A stretch of 64,000 nt of DNA from Bacillota bacterium. GTDB lineage: Bacteria > Bacillota > Limnochordia > Limnochordales > DUMU01. Each line of letters opens with the position of its first letter. Within the stretch, counting starts at the first letter, position 1. This document shows positions 1 through 9,892 of the stretch, one piece after another. Position numbers and translations under genes: made by a program. The stretch lies in assembly GCA_012839805.1 (NCBI GenBank), contig DUMU01000020.1:32945-96944 (forward strand), in the 5' to 3' direction. The notes beneath the pieces were generated by a model. That model was not told the origin of the DNA. It saw nothing but the letters and a program-made list of their open reading frames with translations, and did not search any database.

Positions 1-1
1 T

Positions 2-1012
2 CAGGCGCTGTTTGGCCCGGAACACGGGGTGCGGGGGGCCTCCCAGGCCGGTGAAGAGGTGGCAAGCGAAACGGACCCCCGGACCGGTTTGCCCGTCTAC
101 AGCCTCTACGGGAAAACGAGGCGGCCTACGCCCGAGATGTTGGAAGGGCTCGACGTGATCCTTTTCGACCTGCAGGATGCCGGCTGCCGTTACTACACCT
201 ATCTTTATACTCTCTCCTACCTGCTGGAGGCGGCCGCCCGGTACGGGCTGCCGGTGGTGGTCCTCGACCGGCCCAACCCTTTGGGTGGATTGGTGACCGA
301 GGGCAACATCCTGGATCTCCGCTTCCGGTCTTTCGTGGGTGACCGGGCGATCCCCATACGGACGGGGCTAACCGTAGGGGAGCTGGCGCGGCTTTTTGCG
401 GCCGAGATAAGCGGAGCCGCCGTCGATCTAACCGTGGTGCCGATGGCGGGATGGCGGCGGGAGATGTGGTACGACGACACGGGGCTACCCTTCGTGATGC
501 CTTCGCCCAATTTGCCGACGCTGGAGAGCCTGACCCTCTACCCGGGAACGTGCCTCTTTGAGGGGACTTCCTTCTCCGAAGGTCGAGGCACCACCCGGCC
601 CTTCGAGATCGTGGGGGCGCCGGGCATCGATCCTTACGAGTGGGCCGACCGGTTGAACGAACTGGAGCTGCCCGGAGTGCGCTTCCGGCCGGTCTGGTTC
701 GTCCCCACGTTCAGCAAGCACCAGGGGCAGCTTTGTGGCGGAGTTCAGGTACATATCGTCGAACGGCGCGCGGTGCGGGCAGTTGACGTGGGAGTGCACA
801 TGCTCGCCACCGCCCGCCGCCTTTTTCCGCAGTTCGAGTGGCGAAAGCCGGGGCAGGAAGGGCGGCCCCCGTTCATAGACTTGCTCGCCGGCGGTGACGG
901 GTTGAGGCGCCGGCTGGACGCGGGAGAGCCGGCGGAAGCGCTCCTGGGCGAGTGGGAGAAGGAAGCGGAGACCTTCGCGGAGAGAGCGCGAGAGTTCCAG
1001 CTCTATCATTAA
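2..1012 (+). CDS. namZ: Exo-beta-N-acetylmuramidase NamZ / DUF1343 family, 5'-truncated by window edge
   Basis: Frame reads QALFGPEHGVRGASQAGE..GLPVYSLYGKTRRPTPEMLEGLDVILFDLQDAGCRYYTYLYTL..VVLDRPNPLGG, typical of DUF1343; open at the left edge. Confidence 0.85.
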   Translation, partial: QALFGPEHGVRGASQAGEEVASETDPRTGLPVYSLYGKTRRPTPEMLEGLDVILFDLQDAGCRYYTYLYTLSYLLEAAARYGLPVVVLDRPNPLGGLVTEGNILDLRFRSFVGDRAIPIRTGLTVGELARLFAAEISGAAVDLTVVPMAGWRREMWYDDTGLPFVMPSPNLPTLESLTLYPGTCLFEGTSFSEGRGTTRPFEIVGAPGIDPYEWADRLNELELPGVRFRPVWFVPTFSKHQGQLCGGVQVHIVERRAVRAVDVGVHMLATARRLFPQFEWRKPGQEGRPPFIDLLAGGDGLRRRLDAGEPAEALLGEWEKEAETFAERAREFQLYH

Positions 1013-1156
1013 GGCGCTCTCTTACGGCTGTGACTGCTCGTCTGTGGTCGTTTTACGGCGGTGGCCGGTCATCTCTGGCCATCGGGCGGCGGTCGATGGT
1101 CGTCTTCCGGTGGCGGCCGGCGGACCGGCCGCGGATCGAGGGGGGTTCACCCAGCA

Positions 1157-2326
1157 GTGGCAAGGAAGCAAACGCTCGAAGCGAAGGCGGAACCGAGAGC
1201 GAAAAGCGCACCGGGGTGGGTTGCCGGCATCGACGGGGGCGGCACGAAGACGAGAGCCTGGGTGGCGACGGCGGACGGGGAGCTCCTCGGACGGGGTGAA
1301 AGCGGCCCTTCCAACTGCATGGCGGTGGGCGTGCCGGCCGCGGCCCGGGCGCTGGACGAAGCTCTGCGACAGGCGCTGGACGAGGCTGGGCGGGCAATCT
1401 CCGACCAAGACGAGGCTCCTCCGGCGGCATTGGATGTAGCACAGCCCCGGACGGAGCACCGAGCGGCACACCGCGGGCAGGGAGAAAGGCTGGAAGCGAT
1501 CTGCTTGGGCATGGCCGGAGCGGACCGGCCCGAGGAACGCCGGGAACTCGGCGAGGCCCTGGCCCGGCTCGGCTGGCCGGAGGTCCGGCTGATCTGGGTG
1601 AACGACGCTGCCATCGTCCTTGCCGCCGGCCGGACCGAGGGCGCGGTCGCGGCGCTGGTCGCCGGAACGGGTTCGATCGTCTATGCCGAGACCCCGGAAG
1701 GACAGGTGGTCCGGGTCGGCGGCTGGGGCCCCATCATCGGCGATGAAGGAAGCGGCTATGACCTGGGCCGGCGCGCTCTGATAGCGGTAATGCGGGAGGC
1801 CGATGGCCGGGGACCGCGGACGGCACTCACGCCCCGCATCCTCGAAGCCATGGGCGTTTCCGATCCTTTTGCCATCCCCTCCCTGGTCTATCGGGGCGGG
1901 TTTGACCGCCCGCGGATCGCCGCGTTGAGCCGGGTCGTCGTCGAGGTTGCAGTCCAGGGAGACCCGGTAGCACTGGCCATCGCCCGGGCGGGCGCGGCCG
2001 ACCTTGCCGAACTGGTCATCACCGCGCTCTCGCAACTGTCTTCGGGCCACGAGCCGGGGCGAGTCGATAAAGTGGTGGCGTCGGGAGGGCTTTTTGCGAA
2101 CGGTTCACCAATGTGGAAGTGGGTGCAGGAGGAACTCGACCGGCGGTGGAACGGGCCGCGTTGCCGGCTGATCTCCCTTCCGGTGGAACCGGCAGTGGGA
2201 GCGGTGTTAATCGCCATCGAAGCGGTGTCGGGGAAGCAGCCGGGGGTATTCTCTCGTCTTACCGGCAGCTACCGGCGCCGGCGGTCCGATGCCCCCGCCG
2301 GTGGGTTGGAGAGTGCCGAACAGTAG
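1157..2326 (+). CDS. BadF/BadG/BcrA/BcrD ATPase-family sugar kinase (N-acetylglucosamine kinase-like)
   Basis: GIDGGGTKTRAWVA, LGMAGADRPEERREL, VAGTGSIVYA, GDEGSGYDLGRRAL; GTG start at 1157 chosen within ORF 1061..2326. Confidence 0.82.
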   Translation: MARKQTLEAKAEPRAKSAPGWVAGIDGGGTKTRAWVATADGELLGRGESGPSNCMAVGVPAAARALDEALRQALDEAGRAISDQDEAPPAALDVAQPRTEHRAAHRGQGERLEAICLGMAGADRPEERRELGEALARLGWPEVRLIWVNDAAIVLAAGRTEGAVAALVAGTGSIVYAETPEGQVVRVGGWGPIIGDEGSGYDLGRRALIAVMREADGRGPRTALTPRILEAMGVSDPFAIPSLVYRGGFDRPRIAALSRVVVEVAVQGDPVALAIARAGAADLAELVITALSQLSSGHEPGRVDKVVASGGLFANGSPMWKWVQEELDRRWNGPRCRLISLPVEPAVGAVLIAIEAVSGKQPGVFSRLTGSYRRRRSDAPAGGLESAEQ

Positions 2327-2349
2327 TCCGAGAAAGGAGCGGTTGTCCG

Positions 2350-3438
2350 GTGGGAGGTAGCATAAGTGCTCGTTTCGGGCGGGCAGCGGCGGTAGTGAAG
2401 CGCTTCGTGGACGAGGGGAAGATCCCCGGGGCGGTGCTGCTCATCGGGTACGAAGGTGAGGAGTACGGGCCGGTGGCCTACGGATGGGCCGTGCTCGAAC
2501 CGGAAACGGAGAAACGGCCGGTTCGAGAGGATACGCTTTTTGACATGGCCTCCTGCAGCAAAGTCATCGGAACGACTACCGCGGCGCTCATTCTCCTGGA
2601 CCGGGGTGAAGTACGTCTCGACGACCCGGTCTCCCTCTTCATACCCGAATGGCAAGGAGAGGGCAAGGATAGGGTCCGGCTGCGTCATCTCCTCACGCAT
2701 ACCTCCGGCCTTCCTGCGTGGAAAGACCTGTACTCACAAGGGCAGGGGCCGGAAGAGGTGGTCAGCCAGATATGTGCCATGCCCCTGGAGTACGAGACCG
2801 GGAAGCGGGTGGTCTACAGCTGCCTCGGGTTCATCTTGCTGGGTGAGATCACCCGGCGGGTGACCGGGCTCCGCCTCGACCAGTTCTTGAGCGAGGAGGT
2901 CTTCGGCCCCCTGGGTATGACGGATACAATGTACTGTCCGCCGGAGAGCCTGCGTGAACGTATTGCCGCCACCGAACGCAAACCGGGTACGGATGAGGTT
3001 TTGATCGGGGTGGTTCATGACGAAAACGCCCGGGCCATGGGAGGAGTGAGCGGCAACGCCGGGCTATTCTCCACGGCCCGGGACGTAGGGCGGTTTTGCC
3101 GCATGTATCTGCAGGGCGGGACGCTGGAGGGCGTGCGAGTCTTGAGCCCGGCCGTGATCGAGGCGGCCACCCGTTCCTACACGCCGGGCTTAGAAGAGGA
3201 GCGCGGGCTCGGGTGGCTGATACGAGGCGACGGAGTCTTCTCGTCGGCCGGAGATCTCATGTCTCCCCGGGCGTATGGCCACACCGGGTTCACCGGGACA
3301 TCCCTTTGGATCGATCCGGAACGCGATCTTTACGTGGTGCTGCTCACCAACCGGGTGCACCCCAGCCGGGAAAATAACCATCACCTCCGCCTGCGGCCCC
3401 TGGTGGCCAACGCGGCCGTGGCGGCGGTGGATTGGTAG
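2350..3438 (+). CDS. Beta-lactamase-fold serine hydrolase (class C/AmiE-like)
   Basis: DTLFDMASCSKVIGTTTAAL (SxxK), YSCLGFILLGEI, HTGFTGTSLWIDP; GTG start at 2350. Confidence 0.82.
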   Translation: MGGSISARFGRAAAVVKRFVDEGKIPGAVLLIGYEGEEYGPVAYGWAVLEPETEKRPVREDTLFDMASCSKVIGTTTAALILLDRGEVRLDDPVSLFIPEWQGEGKDRVRLRHLLTHTSGLPAWKDLYSQGQGPEEVVSQICAMPLEYETGKRVVYSCLGFILLGEITRRVTGLRLDQFLSEEVFGPLGMTDTMYCPPESLRERIAATERKPGTDEVLIGVVHDENARAMGGVSGNAGLFSTARDVGRFCRMYLQGGTLEGVRVLSPAVIEAATRSYTPGLEEERGLGWLIRGDGVFSSAGDLMSPRAYGHTGFTGTSLWIDPERDLYVVLLTNRVHPSRENNHHLRLRPLVANAAVAAVDW

Positions 3439-3523
3439 CCGGAAGGAGTTTCCGGTTCGATGGCGAAATCTGAACCGGCTTTCAATGCCTGAATCGTCAG
3501 ACCTATCAAAGGGGGGTTGTCCG

Positions 3524-4057
3524 ATGGTCAAATCCGGGAAACCGTTACGTGCCTGGCTCAGGAGCAAGAGAAGCCATTATCTGGCCATAGGTGTGCTGTT
3601 GCTCTTTACGACGGTCTTCGCCACTGGATGTTTGGACCGGATCTTCTCGCTGGACGAAGAACTGAAGGTCCGGGCCGTTCTGGACATGGTGGAGCACGCT
3701 TATTTGGGAGAGAACCGTGAGGTCCTCAGCAGAGTGATTGCCGACAGCATCGTGGTGATCGAGGGAGGCCAGCAACATACCTACACTCAGCAGGAGTTTC
3801 TCGACGCGGTGGAGCAAGAATGGGCCGGCAAGGATTACGATATATGGGAGGTCCGGATTCTCAAGATCACGTTCGCAAGCGGCAATCGCGATGCCGCTGT
3901 AAGTGCTAGCTTGGTCACACGGAACAGAGGAGAGACGTTGGAGGATTCTCCAGTTCAGATCAGCCTGAAGAAAGTGGTTGACGCCTGGAAGATCGTGCGG
4001 ATCGAGTTTACCCAGGTCGGGGCTGCCCGGACACACGGTCTCCCAACCGTGCCCTAG
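3524..4057 (+). CDS. Putative lipoprotein/secreted protein with NTF2/SnoaL-like body
   Basis: N-terminal hydrophobic segment followed by FATGC lipobox-like motif; rest uncharacterised. Confidence 0.55.
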   Translation: MVKSGKPLRAWLRSKRSHYLAIGVLLLFTTVFATGCLDRIFSLDEELKVRAVLDMVEHAYLGENREVLSRVIADSIVVIEGGQQHTYTQQEFLDAVEQEWAGKDYDIWEVRILKITFASGNRDAAVSASLVTRNRGETLEDSPVQISLKKVVDAWKIVRIEFTQVGAARTHGLPTVP

Positions 4058-4092
4058 CGGAAAAACGAGAGGAGAACAGTCCAACCCGAGCC

Positions 4093-4141
4093 GCCGAGCC
4101 TGGATATGCCGGCACTACCGGCTGGTATTCCGGGCTCGGCG
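4093..4141. terminator. Hairpin between convergent genes
   Basis: GCCGAGCCTGGATATGCCGG..CCGGCTGGTATTCCGGGCTCGGC inverted repeat between genes ending at 4057(+) and 4170(-). Confidence 0.55.
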
Positions 4142-4169
4142 CTAATTGCTATCTGTGGCGACCGGCTAC

Positions 4170-4892
4170 TTAGAAACCGCTGAAGCCGCCGAAGAGGCGC
4201 ACCAGCCAGACGGTAACGGTTCCCATGCGCCCGGTGAGCAAGAGAAGCCCCATGAAGGCCATGATGGTGCCGGCAACCCGCATGAGGAGGGGTGAGTACC
4301 GCTGAACCGAGCGGAGCCGGGTGATGGCGAAGCTGAGGGCGATGAAGGGGATCGCGAACCCCGCGATGTAGGCCAGGATCATGGGGATGCCCCGGGCGGG
4401 CGCGGTGGCGCTCAAAAGCAGCACCGAGGCCAGGATCGGGCCGACGCAGGGGGTCCAGCCGGCCGCGAAGACCAGGCCGACCGCGAAGGAGCCGAGGTAG
4501 CCGGCGGGGCGGCGGCGGAGTTCCCAGCGGAAGTCACGCAGCAAGACCGGCGGTTGGAGCCAACCGGCGACGACGAGGCCGAAGATCAGGATCGCGGCGC
4601 CGCCAATGCGCTGGATGTAGACTTGATAAGCGATGAAGAGCCGGCCGAGCAGGGTTGCGGACAGGCCGAGAACGAAAAAGACCATGGAGAAGCCGGTAAC
4701 GAACGCAAGGGCGTGCAGGAGGGCCGCACGGCGGTAAAGGAGAGGTGTTCCGCCCCCTTGCATCTCCCGCACGGAGACCCCTGTGATGTAGGAGAGGTAG
4801 GAGGGGTAGATCGGGAGCATGCACGGGGAAAGGAACGAGAGCAAGCCCCCTGCGAACGAAAGCCATACGGTCGCGTCGGTTCCCAGGGTCAC
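4170..4892 (-). CDS. ccdA: CcdA-type cytochrome c biogenesis / thiol-disulfide transmembrane protein
   Basis: FAGGLLSFLSPCMLPIYPSYLSYITG, VFAAGWTPCVGPILASVL, multi-TM. Confidence 0.88.
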   Translation of the reverse strand: MTLGTDATVWLSFAGGLLSFLSPCMLPIYPSYLSYITGVSVREMQGGGTPLLYRRAALLHALAFVTGFSMVFFVLGLSATLLGRLFIAYQVYIQRIGGAAILIFGLVVAGWLQPPVLLRDFRWELRRRPAGYLGSFAVGLVFAAGWTPCVGPILASVLLLSATAPARGIPMILAYIAGFAIPFIALSFAITRLRSVQRYSPLLMRVAGTIMAFMGLLLLTGRMGTVTVWLVRLFGGFSGF

Positions 4893-4972
4893 TCATCTCC
4901 CCCCCGGGTTCGGGCGTCGATGATATCGCGGGTCGGCCAATGCCCCGGCCGGCCAGGACTCGGCGGCGGCTT

Positions 4973-5608
4973 TCACGAGTCTTGGCCGGCTCCGGCGAGA
5001 TTGGCAAAAAGTTTTTCCAGGTTCTCTGGCTTTGTGATTCCGACCAGCTTGGTGACGAGGTTGCCGGACTCATCGATGAAGAAAGACGTCGGAATACCGT
5101 AGACTCCGTACTGGCGGCTCACGGTGCCCTTCTTGTCCAGTAATACCGGGAACTTGTACCCGAAGAACTCTACGAACTCCTGTACGTTGTCGATGTCGTC
5201 AGCGAAGAGCTGATCAATGGCGTAGATCTCGACCTTGTCTCCGTACTTCTCGTAGAGCCGCACCAGCTCGGGAGCTTCGATCTGGCACGGCGGGCACCAG
5301 GAAGCCCAGAAGTTGAGCACTACCGCCTTCTTTCCTTTGAGCTCGCCCAGGGTATACACCTTGCCATCGAGGCCTTCCAGGGCGAAGTCCGGGGGCTTGG
5401 GGGCAGCGGCATAAACGTGGACGTAGACCGCGGCCGCGATACCCGCTCCCACCAGCATGGCCAAGGCGAGCAAGAGCAGGCGATCGCGACGGCCGGCCCT
5501 AACGGGGCAGACCGTTTCGAGGTTACCGGCGGTTTCCCGGCGGAACCGGCGCAAGCAGGGCAGGCGGTTCAGCATCGTGTTGATGCGCACGTGAGCCACC
5601 CTCTCCAT
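4973..5608 (-). CDS. TlpA/ResA-family membrane-anchored thioredoxin
   Basis: VLNFWASWCPPCQIEAPELVRLYEKYGDKVE, YGVYGIPTSFFID, N-terminal TM. Confidence 0.9.
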   Translation of the reverse strand: MERVAHVRINTMLNRLPCLRRFRRETAGNLETVCPVRAGRRDRLLLLALAMLVGAGIAAAVYVHVYAAAPKPPDFALEGLDGKVYTLGELKGKKAVVLNFWASWCPPCQIEAPELVRLYEKYGDKVEIYAIDQLFADDIDNVQEFVEFFGYKFPVLLDKKGTVSRQYGVYGIPTSFFIDESGNLVTKLVGITKPENLEKLFANLAGAGQDS

Positions 5609-5709
5609 GATACTCCCTAGGGTATATATATTAGAGCTCGGGGACGGGTTACCTGCAAGAGTGTCGTAGCAGCCGCGCTAGTCTGGAGTGCGTACGCAGG
5701 TCTGATAGA

Positions 5710-7908
5710 ATGGAAAGCGGCAAGGTTCTGCACGAGCAAGCCGGGATGGGATTGAGAAACGGTACTCTCTGTGGCCGCCGGCGGCGAGGAAACGGCCGGC
5801 CGGGTGAACGATGGTGGCCCCCCCTTTCCGCCGACGCCCTGGCAGTACTCCTGGCGGTGACCGTCGGCGCGGGCACGGGCGCCGGGATCATCCTTTTTCG
5901 AAAGCTCATCGCCTTGGCGCAGAGCTTCTTTTTCGGGGCCGTGGCCCGGGGGATGGCCGCCCACCTGCCCTGGTCGTGGGCGGATCGGGCGGCACTGGTG
6001 CTGCCTCCAGTTCTGGGTGGACTCGTGGTCGGGACTATCGTCCTGCTGTCCGGGCGCCGGCGACGCCCGTCGCCGGGCAGTACGGTTGGCTCGCCGGCGG
6101 CGCGCCCGGTGGAGATACCGCCCGGGGTAGCAGGTATCATCGAAGCGACGGCCCTGGCGGGAGGCCGGTTACCGTACACCCGGGCGCCGGGACGGGCTCT
6201 GGCCGCGGCCCTATCTATCGGTAGCGGAGCGTCGGTAGGCCCCGAAGACCCGAGCGTCCAGATCGGTGCCAACCTCGGCTCGGCCCTCGGCCAAAAGCTC
6301 GGTCTGGGCGACGAGTACGTCCGCTTGCTGGTCGCGGCCGGAGCGGCCTCGGGGATCGCGGCGGCGTTCAACGCGCCCATTGCCGGGGTCTTTTTCGCCC
6401 TCGAGGTAATCCTTGGTGAGTTCACTACCAGCGCTTTCAGCGTGGTAGTGCTGGCGGCGGTTCTCTCTTCAGTGGTGGCACAGTCGGTCCTGGGGGCCCA
6501 GCCGGCTTTTCTCGTGCCTCCTTATGAACTCCGTTCACCATGGGAACTACCGCTCTATGTGGGGCTCGGAATGCTGGCGGCGGTGGTAGCCACCATCTAC
6601 GCCCGCAGTATCGACGCGGCCGAACGCTGGGGCAGCGCCCGGCCCGGGGGCCGGCTAGGGGCGGTGGGTCTGGCCATGCCGCTTCGCACCGCGGCCGGGG
6701 GGCTCGTGATCGGACTGGTAGCGGGCCTTGGCTTTCCCGAACTCTTCGGGGTGGGCTACGAGACCATAGGCCGGTTGTTGGCGGGGGAGGCCCATTCGGT
6801 AGGCCTCCTCGCGGCCCTGCTCATCTTGAAGATCGGTCTTACCGCCTGGAGCCTTGGGGTCGGATTCGTGGGTGGTGTCTTCGCGCCCTCTCTCTTCGTG
6901 GGCGCAATGCTGGGCGGGCTTTACGGCCATCTCCTCAACCTGCTCTTGCCCGGAACGGTCGCCATCCCGGCCGCGTATGCGATGGTAGGCATGGCGGCGG
7001 TCCTGGCCGCGACTATCCGCGCTCCCTTTACCGCCACCTTGATCCTGTTCGAAATGACCAGGGATTACCGCATCATACTGCCGCTCCTGGGGGCAGTGGG
7101 CGCGGCAGTGCTCCTTGGCGACCGGTTGCTCGCAGCCAGTGTTTATCATTTGGCTTTGCGGCGGCATGGAGTGCACCTGGTACGCGGTCAGGACATCGAT
7201 GTGATGCAGGGAATCATGGTGGGCGAGGTAATGAGCCAGGATTATGTCTCTTTCGGCCGCCACACGCCCCTAGCGGAAGCGCTGCACACCCTGGAGACCA
7301 CCCATCATCATGCCGGCCTGGTGTTCGATGAGGAGGGGAAACTCTACGGTATCCTTTCCCTGGGCGATATCGAGCGGGCCCTGGCAAGTGATCGGAACGA
7401 GGGTGAGGGGGTGGGTGACGCCCGGCCCGCGACCGTCGGGAGCGTCTGCTCCCGCGACGTGGTGACCGTATTCCCGGATGAAACGATGTGGGTTGCCCTG
7501 CAGCGTATGGGCTGGCGTGACATCGGGCGTCTCCCCGTGGTGGCACGGGACGATCCCGGGCGGGTGCTGGGAATCATCCGGCGCAGCGACATCATCCACG
7601 CCTATAACCTGGCGATCATCCGCAGGACGTCGTACCAGCAGCGCGCCGAAGCGGTGCGTCTAGGACTCGCCACGGGCACGGACGTGCTCGAGATCCGTCT
7701 GCCCCGCCATTCGCCGGCGGCGGGCAAGCGACTGGCCGAGCTTCACCTACCCCCGGAGTGTGTCATCGCTTCGGTGCGGCGGGGGCGGCAGGTGATCGTT
7801 CCCTCAGGTTCCACCGTTTTGGCCGGTGACGATGTGCTGGTGGCGGTGTGTGACCCGCAGGTCAGCGGGCGCCTGCGCTCCTGTTTGTTGGGGAACGAGG
7901 AGCACTAA
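5710..7908 (+). CDS. ClC-family chloride channel with C-terminal CBS pair and TrkA-C-like domain
   Basis: GSGASVGPEDPSVQIGANLGS, GVGFVGGVFAPSLFVGAMLGGLYG, CBS segments (VMSQDYVSF..; VCSRDVVTVFPDE..), C-terminal AGKRLAELHLPPECVIASVRRGRQVIVPSGSTVLAGDDVLVAV. Confidence 0.9.
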   Translation: MESGKVLHEQAGMGLRNGTLCGRRRRGNGRPGERWWPPLSADALAVLLAVTVGAGTGAGIILFRKLIALAQSFFFGAVARGMAAHLPWSWADRAALVLPPVLGGLVVGTIVLLSGRRRRPSPGSTVGSPAARPVEIPPGVAGIIEATALAGGRLPYTRAPGRALAAALSIGSGASVGPEDPSVQIGANLGSALGQKLGLGDEYVRLLVAAGAASGIAAAFNAPIAGVFFALEVILGEFTTSAFSVVVLAAVLSSVVAQSVLGAQPAFLVPPYELRSPWELPLYVGLGMLAAVVATIYARSIDAAERWGSARPGGRLGAVGLAMPLRTAAGGLVIGLVAGLGFPELFGVGYETIGRLLAGEAHSVGLLAALLILKIGLTAWSLGVGFVGGVFAPSLFVGAMLGGLYGHLLNLLLPGTVAIPAAYAMVGMAAVLAATIRAPFTATLILFEMTRDYRIILPLLGAVGAAVLLGDRLLAASVYHLALRRHGVHLVRGQDIDVMQGIMVGEVMSQDYVSFGRHTPLAEALHTLETTHHHAGLVFDEEGKLYGILSLGDIERALASDRNEGEGVGDARPATVGSVCSRDVVTVFPDETMWVALQRMGWRDIGRLPVVARDDPGRVLGIIRRSDIIHAYNLAIIRRTSYQQRAEAVRLGLATGTDVLEIRLPRHSPAAGKRLAELHLPPECVIASVRRGRQVIVPSGSTVLAGDDVLVAVCDPQVSGRLRSCLLGNEEH

Positions 7909-7910
7909 CT

Positions 7911-9215
7911 CTAACCGCCACTCCGGACGGCAGATCCGGCCGGCGGGTGCGGAGGAGTGAGGCCGGCGATGGCCACGGCGTTGACGGCCATGAAGAAGCC
8001 GAGGATCTCCAGGGAGAAGAGCGTGTGATCCACCATCTGGTGCAGGAGGACACCCAGGTTGACGCCAAGGAGAGCCCGTGGGAGGGGGTTTGGGGGATCG
8101 TGGCGGACCAGCCTGGCACTGAACCAGACGATGCTGCCCAAATACACGATCAGCAGGATCAAGACGAAGATACCGTACTCGGCCCAGGTGTTGAGTAACA
8201 GGTTGTGGGCGGTGGCGGCGGCCAGTCCGGGACCGCCGTAGTGGGAGAGCGCGATCCCGAAGTTGCCCGGGCCCACCCCCAGCCAGGGATGAGCACGGAT
8301 CATGTCGACGGCCGCCTGCCAGATCTGCACCCGGTCGTCGTTGGCTTCCAGAGAGAGAATCGAATCAAACCTCGCCTGCAGCGGCGGAACGTTGAGCAGG
8401 AGGAGGAAGCCGAGCAAGGCGAGGGAGGTGGCAAGGCGCTGCTTGTGAGGTTGCCCGGCGGCAAAGACGAGGAGGAACAGGGTGAACCCCAGCCAGGCGC
8501 CCCGAGAACGGGTGGCGGCAAGAACCACCATAGTGAGAGTCAGGTATAGCCAGGGTATGAGGCTCAAACCCAGCCGACCCCGGGTGGTACGCACCCCCGG
8601 GCCGGCTTGAGGACCGCCAGTCCGGGAAAGCTCAACCTGTACCCACCGGGTCAGGTAACCGAATCCGAGCCCTCCAGAAAGGATGAGCAGCGTTCCGTAC
8701 CCATTCTCTCCCAGGAAGGGGGAGAACACCCGTTGCGGATGTCGCACCAGCATGAGCCCGATCCCCCAGGCGACCGAGAGCAGACCTCCCAGCGTCACCC
8801 AAGCCAGGAGGGAGTCGAGGGGGCTCGGGCCATCCGTGTCCGCAGTTTCGCCCGGTCTCTCGGGGAGCGTCTTTCGGTGCAGGGAGTAAGCGAAAGCAGC
8901 ACCTTCTTTGATCATAAGGAAGTTCACCAGAGCGAAACCGGCTACCGTGGTCCAATTGACCCATCGGTGGGGTGAGGCCGCGGCTGCACTGATAAGGGTG
9001 CCCGTGACGAGCAGCCCCAGGCTGATCAGCAGCCATCGGAGAGCAGGAGGCCCCGCGAGGTTCGCCCCATGGCGTGTCCTGAACGCGCGCGGGTTTCGCA
9101 AGCTTCTTAAAAGGAACAAGACCATGATCAGGCTGGTATGACCGAGGGGGCCCAGAAGAGCGAGAAGGCGCCACAAAACTCCATCGAATGGTGTTTGGCG
9201 CTCGTTACTTGTCAT
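7911..9215 (-). CDS. O-antigen ligase/polymerase (Wzy_C) family membrane protein
   Basis: Multi-TM; RSRGAWLGFTLFL, HPWLGVGPGNFGIALSHYG, TAHNLLLNTWAEYG. Confidence 0.8.
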   Translation of the reverse strand: MTSNERQTPFDGVLWRLLALLGPLGHTSLIMVLFLLRSLRNPRAFRTRHGANLAGPPALRWLLISLGLLVTGTLISAAAASPHRWVNWTTVAGFALVNFLMIKEGAAFAYSLHRKTLPERPGETADTDGPSPLDSLLAWVTLGGLLSVAWGIGLMLVRHPQRVFSPFLGENGYGTLLILSGGLGFGYLTRWVQVELSRTGGPQAGPGVRTTRGRLGLSLIPWLYLTLTMVVLAATRSRGAWLGFTLFLLVFAAGQPHKQRLATSLALLGFLLLLNVPPLQARFDSILSLEANDDRVQIWQAAVDMIRAHPWLGVGPGNFGIALSHYGGPGLAAATAHNLLLNTWAEYGIFVLILLIVYLGSIVWFSARLVRHDPPNPLPRALLGVNLGVLLHQMVDHTLFSLEILGFFMAVNAVAIAGLTPPHPPAGSAVRSGG

Positions 9216-9430
9216 TTGCTACATCCACCTGCAGGAAGAGAGTGAGAAGGGAGGCATGTCCATCGCCAGCAGTTTAATTCTCCCGCAGTTCGCAGTCAAG
9301 GAAACGACCCGCCGGCCCGGCAGCTTAAGCCGGCCGAACCTTGTTCGAGCGGCAGGGGCATGATAAGATGATGCAGATTCTTCGGCGAGCGAAACATTCG
9401 GGACTAGAAGGATAGGGCGGGGTTTCGAAC

Positions 9431-9883
9431 ATGGCCGACGATCTTCTCGACCGGCTGGAAGCGGCGCTACGTGAGGCATCCCGCCAGTTGAACCGCATCA
9501 CCCGCGCGCGGCTTGCCGAATTCGAGTTGACGCTGCCGCGCTTTTACGCCCTGAAAATGGTAGGACATTGCGGTGTCCTCACCATGAGCGCGCTCCAGGA
9601 ACGGCTGGGACTTGCACCATCCACCGTGACCGAGCTGGTGGACGACCTGGTGGAAGCCGGCCTGGTGATCCGGGAGCGCTCCCACGAAGACCGCCGGGTG
9701 GTAACGGTTGCGCTGACACCGGCCGGGAAACGGGTCATGGCCCGGCTCGGTAGATACCGCCGGGAGGCGCTGGCGCAAGCGGCCGCGGGGATGACCGAGG
9801 AGAAGCTGCAGGCTCTGGTTCGCGACCTCACCCTGCTGGCCGAGGCGCTGGATCGGTTGGCCGGCAGCGCCGACGGAGGTTGA
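9431..9883 (+). CDS. MarR-family transcriptional regulator
   Basis: MSALQERLGLAPSTVTELVDDLVEAGLVIRERSHEDRRVVTVALTPAG winged HTH. Confidence 0.9.
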   Translation: MADDLLDRLEAALREASRQLNRITRARLAEFELTLPRFYALKMVGHCGVLTMSALQERLGLAPSTVTELVDDLVEAGLVIRERSHEDRRVVTVALTPAGKRVMARLGRYRREALAQAAAGMTEEKLQALVRDLTLLAEALDRLAGSADGG

Positions 9884-9892
9884 AACGTTCGG

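Noticed and set aside
1022-2050. 342-aa minus-strand ORF
   Set aside because: Antisense to the sugar kinase; no coherent domain
5609-5709. Possible fluoride riboswitch upstream of the ClC gene (CTGAT present)
   Set aside because: Lacks the GGNGATGG..CC and remaining consensus; the channel is a CBS-type ClC rather than an obvious CLC-F
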